DNA of 64,000 bases from Heracleum sosnowskyi. Lineage: Eukaryota > Streptophyta > Magnoliopsida > Apiales > Apiaceae. The translations under genes were made by a program, and so were the position numbers. The notes beneath the pieces are model-generated. The model was not told where the DNA came from, made no database searches, and was given only the letters and a program-made list of their open reading frames with translations. Below are positions 57,963 to 64,000 of this stretch, piece after piece; the first letter of the stretch is position 1; every line of letters starts with the position of its first letter. Location of the stretch: assembly GCA_030848705.1 (NCBI GenBank), contig CM061241.1:82946178-83010177 (forward strand), in the 5' to 3' direction.

Positions 57963-59503
57963 TAATTTTTCATACCTTTGTTTATACAATTTAGAATTCT
58001 CTACGAACCAGAAGTGCTCTATTTTTTCTTTGAACTATGACCTATTTATGTAAATCTGATTGATAACTAGATGTGTGTTAATAAATTTTCTGATCATTTT
58101 GTAGCAGATGATAGTTTAACTAGCAGCAATAGTTAATATTAATTATACACCTCTGAGTCATAAATAAAAACCAGTAGCAGAACCAATAATTACAGATGAT
58201 ATACCAATAATATGATAATGTGAGATCAAAGAAGCCGGTAGAAGTAGTTTTTGTTATTTTGTTATACTTGTTGGATGAGCATATTAATTGATAATATTGA
58301 AACAAGTTCAGCATTTGTATTTCCCTTGAGTTTTTTGCCCCAACACTCGATATACCTGTTTGCTTTACCTTGCGGTTCTATAGTCCTTTTGACTTTTGAT
58401 TACTTTTTGAGAAAAATGTTCCTGACTGATAAACCTTTCTCATGAAGTACATAGCAGAACCATATTTTCCCTTAAGTAAAGCCGTCAGTCAGAACATAGA
58501 GATCAGAAATTCGATGCAAGGTTACTATTGCAACCTCTTTCTAGCTTTTCTCACTGATCCACATATCTTGGTCTTCATCCACATTAAATTTGCTAATATT
58601 AGTCAGAACTTGAGACACAATAAATTTAACCCAATAGAAAGAAAGGATTAAACCATTAATTAAAAAAAATTAAGAAACTCTGCTGAAATCTGGTATGTCA
58701 AAACATGTGTAGTATGCAGTTGATTCAGTCAACTTTTCATATCTAAAGGGATTACTCTAGTGTCTTTTGTCATACTACTTTGCATGTGTAGTCTTTTTGA
58801 AACAACTATTCACTTGTAACTGATAACAAGCTCAGGTGAAACGAAATAATGCCCTTTGTAGTCTCTTACGAAGTTCATTAGTTGCGAGAAAGACAATTAC
58901 ACTATCAAGTGAAGTGTCTTGAATTTTTTTCCTAGTTTTAGCTTCCTGGTTCTTTTTTATTTTCAGTAGTGGCCACTGCCTGTCATCCTCCTGAGATAGT
59001 AGAACACAGTCTAGAAATTGATATATTTTCTTAATTACTAGTACTATCTGATGAAGCCAGTCATGCTTAAGAGATCTAGGACCACAATTATCTGATATAT
59101 AAGCTGATCATATGCTAAATGAACTTATATAGTTAAAATAGTAAGAACTTAGTGACTCTACTAAAGTTTTCTTATATTCAGCTGTGTTGTTATACTTTTG
59201 TGGTTATAATGCATGATTTGTTGAATCGCAAGGTACTAGTATTGAAAAGGCACACTTGACTCCCAACAATTTCCGAAACAACAATGATGAAGACGAGATC
59301 ACGATGCCGAGAACTGTTAAGCAAATATATACATATACTAATGCTATGTGTCTAATATAAAATGGAGAGAAAAATATGCACGTTAAGCGTCAATTTATTT
59401 ATCAGCAACAATACAATATAAATAGCAGAATAAGGAAAGAACATGACAAGGAAATAGGAACTACTGAAAACAAACTCCTAAAACATCTCTACTACTAACG
59501 TTT
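57963..59503. other. Unassigned sequence
   Basis: Probable intron or intergenic DNA after the fragment ending at 57962. Short open stretches (58251, 58442) have no recognisable similarity. Confidence 0.5.
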
Positions 59504-59996
59504 TGTTAGGCCGAACACACAATATATAATCAATATATGTATGAGAAGAACAATTAAGAACACTGTTTATGATCAATAAACTGAATTATATAAATAACTC
59601 TTCTCTCACTGATGTTAAAGAATCACAGAGAGCTGCTAGGTTACAAGAATAATGTATATTGTATTCGCATCCCTTTTAGGGTTAACCTATCTGTGTTTAT
59701 ATAATACACAGTTACATAATCAATCTCTAATTGATATTCCTATAAATTAGCTATACAAATCATATCAAATTAGGATTGCTTCTGTCTTCTGTTCTGTTTC
59801 CTTAATTGTCTCAATATATCTTGCTTCTTTCCATCTTCAAGATATATTGCTTCTAGAATCTTTATATTAGCACCGACAGCTAAGGCAAACTCTCACCTTG
59901 TCAGACTTTAACAAACTCTGACTGGCTTCCAGTAAACTCTGATGAGTACCTGGTACTTAAACACTGATGAACAAACGTCAGCAATTATATCTAACA
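59504..59996 (-). repeat. 3' LTR of the right-edge element
   Basis: TGTTAGGCCGAAC to TATATCTAACA on the + strand (inverted ends TGTTAG/CTAACA). On the minus strand a TATATAAACACAG-like box at about 59700-59690 could be its promoter. Limits rest on TG...CA and the adjacent polypurine tract, because the partner LTR is not in view. Confidence 0.65.
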
Positions 59997-60015
59997 ATCT
60001 CCCCCAACTTGTGCA
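59997..60015 (-). other. Polypurine tract of the right-edge element
   Basis: The minus strand reads CACAAGTTGGGGGAGAT and runs straight into the LTR. Confidence 0.8.
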
Positions 60016-60142
60016 TAATTAAGATGTACAAGTTAAATAGATAATTGATGATGTCAAAACATATAACAAATGCAGTGTTTAAAATATAACAGAGTTTAAC
60101 TTTAACTTAGAACAGAAAACTTTAAAAACTTACAGTCAGACT

Positions 60143-63100
60143 TTACTTAATCTCTTCAATATCAGGTACTGTCCTGAGATAATCGATGAGAAGCCTCCTT
60201 TCTGCTTTTGCTAGCTCATCCACCATAATTTCCTTCAACTCCTTAAGCTCTGGATCACTTTCTCCAGTCTGGTAGATGGCAGCTCTCAAAGAATAAATGC
60301 TGTTCTTTCTCATTTCATTCCCTAGCCGGATAAAGTATGATTTGTCAGACTCTAAGTTGAACTCCAACACCTTTATACCCAATGCAGTATTGAACTTGGC
60401 ACTGTTTCTCTTCATTTCAACAATCTTTCCATAAGCATCTCTGTACTTAGGAATATATGCACTGGAAACACCTCCTCCAAGAAGAACTTTGGACTTCATC
60501 ATTCTGTCTTTTAGAACTAGAGCAGCATCATGAGTACTTCTATTTTTGATTTTGAGAAGATATAGAACATACTCAAGCTCTTCCCATAGTTTCAAATGAA
60601 CATCAGCTTCTCCTATTATGTATACTCTTCCATCAGACATAAAATATAACAGCACCTCTTTCTTCAACCCTCTATGATAAACCATCTGAACAGATTCTAG
60701 TTTATCAAGGCTCTCTTGAGATACCCCAACACCAGGTTCTGTCAGTGATGAATGATCAAAAAGTCTGTTATTTATTCTTTTCTCCCTATGTGAACCCAAA
60801 CCAGACTTATCATAAGATTCTTTTCCAAGTACTGTTCTGGTTTGTGAAAAGTCCACAGCTTCTAGCGTCAGAGTTTCAGAAAGTACAGGTCTTAAGAAAC
60901 CTTGGAGTTGTGGAGCTAGCTGAGTTTGTACAACTTGAGCCTTGTCAGAGGTTGTCATAACTTTAGTAGAAATATCAACATGAGCAACGTCAGAGGTTGA
61001 TTTATTTATCCTTGATTCAACTTGAGCAACGTCAGAGGTTGAATAATTCTTCTTTGATAACTGCCCTTCTTCTACCAGTATACCTTTTCCTTTTCCAGAA
61101 ACATTTACTGTAGGCCTCCTTGTGTATTGTATACTCTGTTGAGTATTTTCCTTGATGATAATTCCTTTTTCCTTTAATCTAGGAGCCTTTACAGATTTCT
61201 TCTTATAAGTACCAGCTTCAATCTTTTTCTGGTGTTCTTCAGCAAGAAGCTTCATCTCAGTATCCAAATCTTCCATTGTGGCTTCACCACCATGTTCTTC
61301 CATGAAAAGCTTAGCAGCAATCTCTTCATCATTAGTTGGATTTGATGAAATCACTAGACTCTTAAGTCTTGAAGAAGATTGACTACCAGAGTTTAACCTC
61401 TCAAAGTTTGTCTGTCTAGCAGAGTTTGACCGAAGTCTCCCTTGCTCTTGAGAAGACTTTGACCTTTTCTCTGTTCCTCGGCTTCCACCATCATTAGAAT
61501 CATCCCTCAGTCTCAAAGTTGGAGTCCTTTTGCATTTGTCTTTAGGTACTTTCTCCCCCTTTTTGACATCATCAGGAATAAAAACTGATGTCAGCAACTC
61601 AAGTGATGCAGCAATAGAGTCAATCTTAGTAGATATTTTAGCCTGATTGCTTTCAACCCTGGTTAGCCTCAGCTTGATATCTTCTTGATCCTTGACCAAA
61701 GATGAAAATCTAGCTCTATCTTGCTTCATGGCTAAATCCTTAAGAGCAATATCATTACTCAACCCAAGAACAACTTTGTTTGTCTCATCAAAGCGATTGT
61801 GCAATGACTTGACTTGAACAATGGTCGCCTTAAAATGAGCTAACAGCTCAGGATTAGAAATCTCTGCAGCAGACTTTTGTACAAAATCAGCAGCCCTTTG
61901 AGTAGAGAAAATGCAGTCTGCTCCAGACCAATTAGCATAATGCATTTCTCTGAAGTGAGCTTCAGTTGCATTTTGGTTTTCCTTGATAGACTCTGTAGTA
62001 GGATCCCTTAGAAAAGGTAGTGACTCGTGACTATCAGAGTTTGAAAGTGCAGGATTAACCTCAGAGTTTGCATGATCAGAGTTTACAGATGTGTGATCAG
62101 CATTATTAGCATTTTCTTCTATCTGCTCTGCAATTTCTTCATGAACATTGTCTGCAGTAGCCTCAGCATTTATCTCAGAGTTTGTATTTATAAAAACCTC
62201 TGTTTCCACAGGAACTGACTCTGCAACAACTTCTTCTGTTCGAACTTCTTCTGCTGTAACTTCAACCAAGTTCTCGACAACAGCTTCAACTACCTGATCA
62301 ACCTCCTCACCCAATTCAGGAATTTGATTATTTACAGAGAGGAGCTCTGTGTGAGTTGCAAATGACTCATCGAAAATTTGGGTGGGTTGATCAGCTGCCA
62401 CATCCGCAGTATCACAAACACTGATACTAGGATGTGCTTCAAGAATATTATCCATAGCAAGATCAGCAAGTAAATTATCTTGCTCAAAAATTTCAGCCTC
62501 TATATCAGCATTTGCCATGTCAGGCACAGTGGCTGCTTCAAAATCTGCAGTAGCCTCCTGAATAAAAACTTCAGGAGCTTCATTATCCACAAAAACCCTG
62601 TCCTCATTAGCATTATTTACAACAGGCTCCTCAACAAAATCTTCTGGAGCTTCATGCTGAACAGCTTCAGTGTTTGGTGTAGACTCATCCACATTATCAA
62701 AAAGATAATTGGCTACTAATCTTCTTTTTCTCTTATGAAGAGTGTCATTGTCAACATCATCCTCATCATTAGCATTTGATCTATTGTCTCTCCTCTTCTT
62801 ATAATGACCCTTGGGCTCATCAGTAGACTTGAACATCACCACTGCAGTAGCTGGTCTAACAGACCTTGCAGGTTTAGTACCAATATGCTTAGTCCTACCA
62901 CTGGATTTAGGTTTGACAGATGTGGATGGAGGAAGCTCTGTTTGTAGAGGTTCTGGTTAAGGTTCTGGCTGAGAAGGAGCTTGTGTTGGTGAATTAACTT
63001 GATCATTTACAAACTGCTGCACAGATGCAGGCAGTAACAAATCTCCAACAACTCCTTTCTTAACATATTTGTTGATAAGATCAGAGAATATCCTCTTGTG

Positions 63101-63796
63101 TAATTTAAAACAAGAGATAACATCTTCACCAACTATTTCTACCCCTTCAACACAGTAAGAGAATAAAATCTGACAAAATCTAGAAAAGTATACTACTCCT
63201 CTATTCTCAGTCATTTTCTCCCCTAAATTATTTAAGACAAGTCGTGCAAAATCAAAATGATTATCATATAACAGAGAATACCCGATTTTCAGACTGTCCG
63301 TGGGAATAGAATCCCAGTTGGTGCATTTTTTTCCGAACGTTCTTGTGATGCAATCAAAGAAGAAGCTCCACTCCTTCCTCAAGAACGGTCGCTTCAACTG
63401 TCCAATCTTAGTCAAGCGTCCAGAATACCCAATCTCTCTCATCATCCGCAGCAAATCATTGTCACCCATTCCAATGGTATAGGAAGAAAACTCAGGAAAC
63501 CCCATTGCAGCCCGAATGGTACCAGAAGTAATTACATACTCTGCTTCTTCACATTCAAAGATTATTTATGGGTTACCTGATTCACCACCATCATCATACA
63601 TACCAGTCTCCCAGAAGGCCTTGATTTGTGAACCAGAAAGTACGGTTGGTTCGACTAGAGCACGCCCAATCGCTGACTGAGCAAGAAATTTTTGTATCAT
63701 ATGAAACGCCTCTGGTGCGTTGGCAGTATTCAGTGGTACTGCATAATTGTTTGGAACAAACTCTAACCCAGAAGAAACAAAAGCTGTAGTCGCCAT
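60143..63796 (-). pseudogene. Large transposon-encoded protein (envelope-like or accessory), two nonsense codons
   Basis: One uninterrupted phase of 1218 codons from ATG at 63796 to TAA at 60143, broken only by TAA at codon 77 (63568-63566) and codon 280 (62959-62957). The first 270 residues look globular (EFVPNNYAVPL, MREIGYSGRLTKIGQLKRPF, RKEWSFFFDCITRTFGKKCT), similar to extra proteins of plant copia-like elements in asterids. Residues about 290-560 are very acidic and Glu/Ala/Val/Asn-rich. A Ser/Lys/Arg-rich part with repeated TSDVAQV/TSDVAHV words and a helical, probably coiled-coil C-terminus follow. No RT, integrase, zinc knuckle or clear transmembrane segment is visible. Function unknown. 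An alternative upstream start (TTG, 63889) seems unlikely. Confidence 0.7.
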
Positions 63797-64000
63797 TAGT
63801 AAGATTTGAAAGAATAACAGAGAATCAGGTGCAAAAGCTCGAAAGAGTTTGAAAGTAGAAAAGTGTTTGTGAATATGTGTGTGTGACAATAGATGTGAAT
63901 TGGAGTAAGATGTGAAAGGTTTAGACGTATGTGTGTGTATTGTTTAAATATGAAATTCAAAATTAAAAACTGAACAGTTTTTAATCATTAATACACAACT
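63797..64000 (-). other. Leader region of the right-edge reading frame
   Basis: About 200 bases upstream of the ATG, containing short CA-rich runs on the minus strand. No splice or primer site could be identified before the window ends. Confidence 0.4.

Larger units (their letters stand above)
59504..64000 (-). mobile_element. Ty1/copia-like element with large extra reading frame, partial
   Basis: A 3' LTR (59504-59996), a polypurine tract and a 3.65-kb minus-strand reading frame. The 5' LTR, primer site and any gag-pol lie beyond the window edge. An accessory (envelope-like) frame between pol and the 3' LTR is known from Sirevirus-type copia elements, which fits; a non-autonomous element carrying only this frame is the alternative. 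CGTTT precedes the LTR at 59499-59503, but its partner is out of view. Confidence 0.65.

Overview
This is nuclear DNA from a flowering plant. It is strongly AT-rich and consists almost entirely of nested transposable elements. CACTA (En/Spm-type) elements with spliced TNP2 and Ulp1-type reading frames, Ty1/copia and Ty3/gypsy LTR elements with plant primer sites, a Stowaway MITE and a TRIM all point to a plant. The large 3' reading frame of the last copia-like element resembles those I know from asterid eudicots, but I cannot name the species. No intact ordinary host gene is visible. Every recognisable coding region belongs to a mobile element, except two small unrecognised + strand gene fragments that elements have split.

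Layout. 1-1018: flank with a Stowaway MITE (475-718). 1019-9383: remnant of CACTA element A, whose TNP2 reading frame is split by a minus-strand copia element (2964-8810). The copia is itself broken by the right half of another CACTA (A2, 4310-6127). 9797-35155: a four-level nest in which every target-site duplication is still readable: copia D (TTTTT), then a TG...CA unit E that looks like a very long solo LTR (AGAAC), then gypsy F (AGTAT), then a 9.87-kb CACTA element (TCC, 18522-28391). This CACTA is the most complete element in the window. It has a TNP2 transposase gene followed by a 12-exon gene with an En/Spm-type DNA-binding part and a Ulp1 cysteine-protease-like part, and regular subterminal arrays at both ends.

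35156-45591: a long-inverted-repeat element, non-autonomous CACTA C3 (36636-41811) carrying a satellite-like array and a telomere-like run, a perfect TRIM (42200-43737), and a solo LTR of the gypsy F family (44495-45591). 45592-57962: an unrecognised gene fragment split by CACTA G (46547-57768). G holds a second Ulp1-type gene on the minus strand and was itself hit by a hAT element (51247-52873) and by CACTA J (53474-56952). 57963-59503: unassigned. 59504-64000: one LTR, polypurine tract and 3.65-kb reading frame (two stop codons) of a copia-like element that runs off the right edge.

The genes do not form a host pathway. What works together is the CACTA machinery: TNP2 is expected to cut at the CACTA ends, and the second protein is expected to bind the subterminal repeats that crowd each element end. 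Only the 18522-28391 element retains both genes, and both carry lesions, so this copy is probably not autonomous today. Across elements, three CACTA families (A, C3, J) share an unexplained short module: a conserved GTACGGTTAGATCGT-like motif next to telomere-like CCCTAAA or TTTAGGG blocks. Families A2 and J both carry GC-rich islands built from TGACGTGGCA/CACGTG-like words. All coordinates come from reading the sequence by eye; splice sites are inferred from GT/AG signals and frame continuity.
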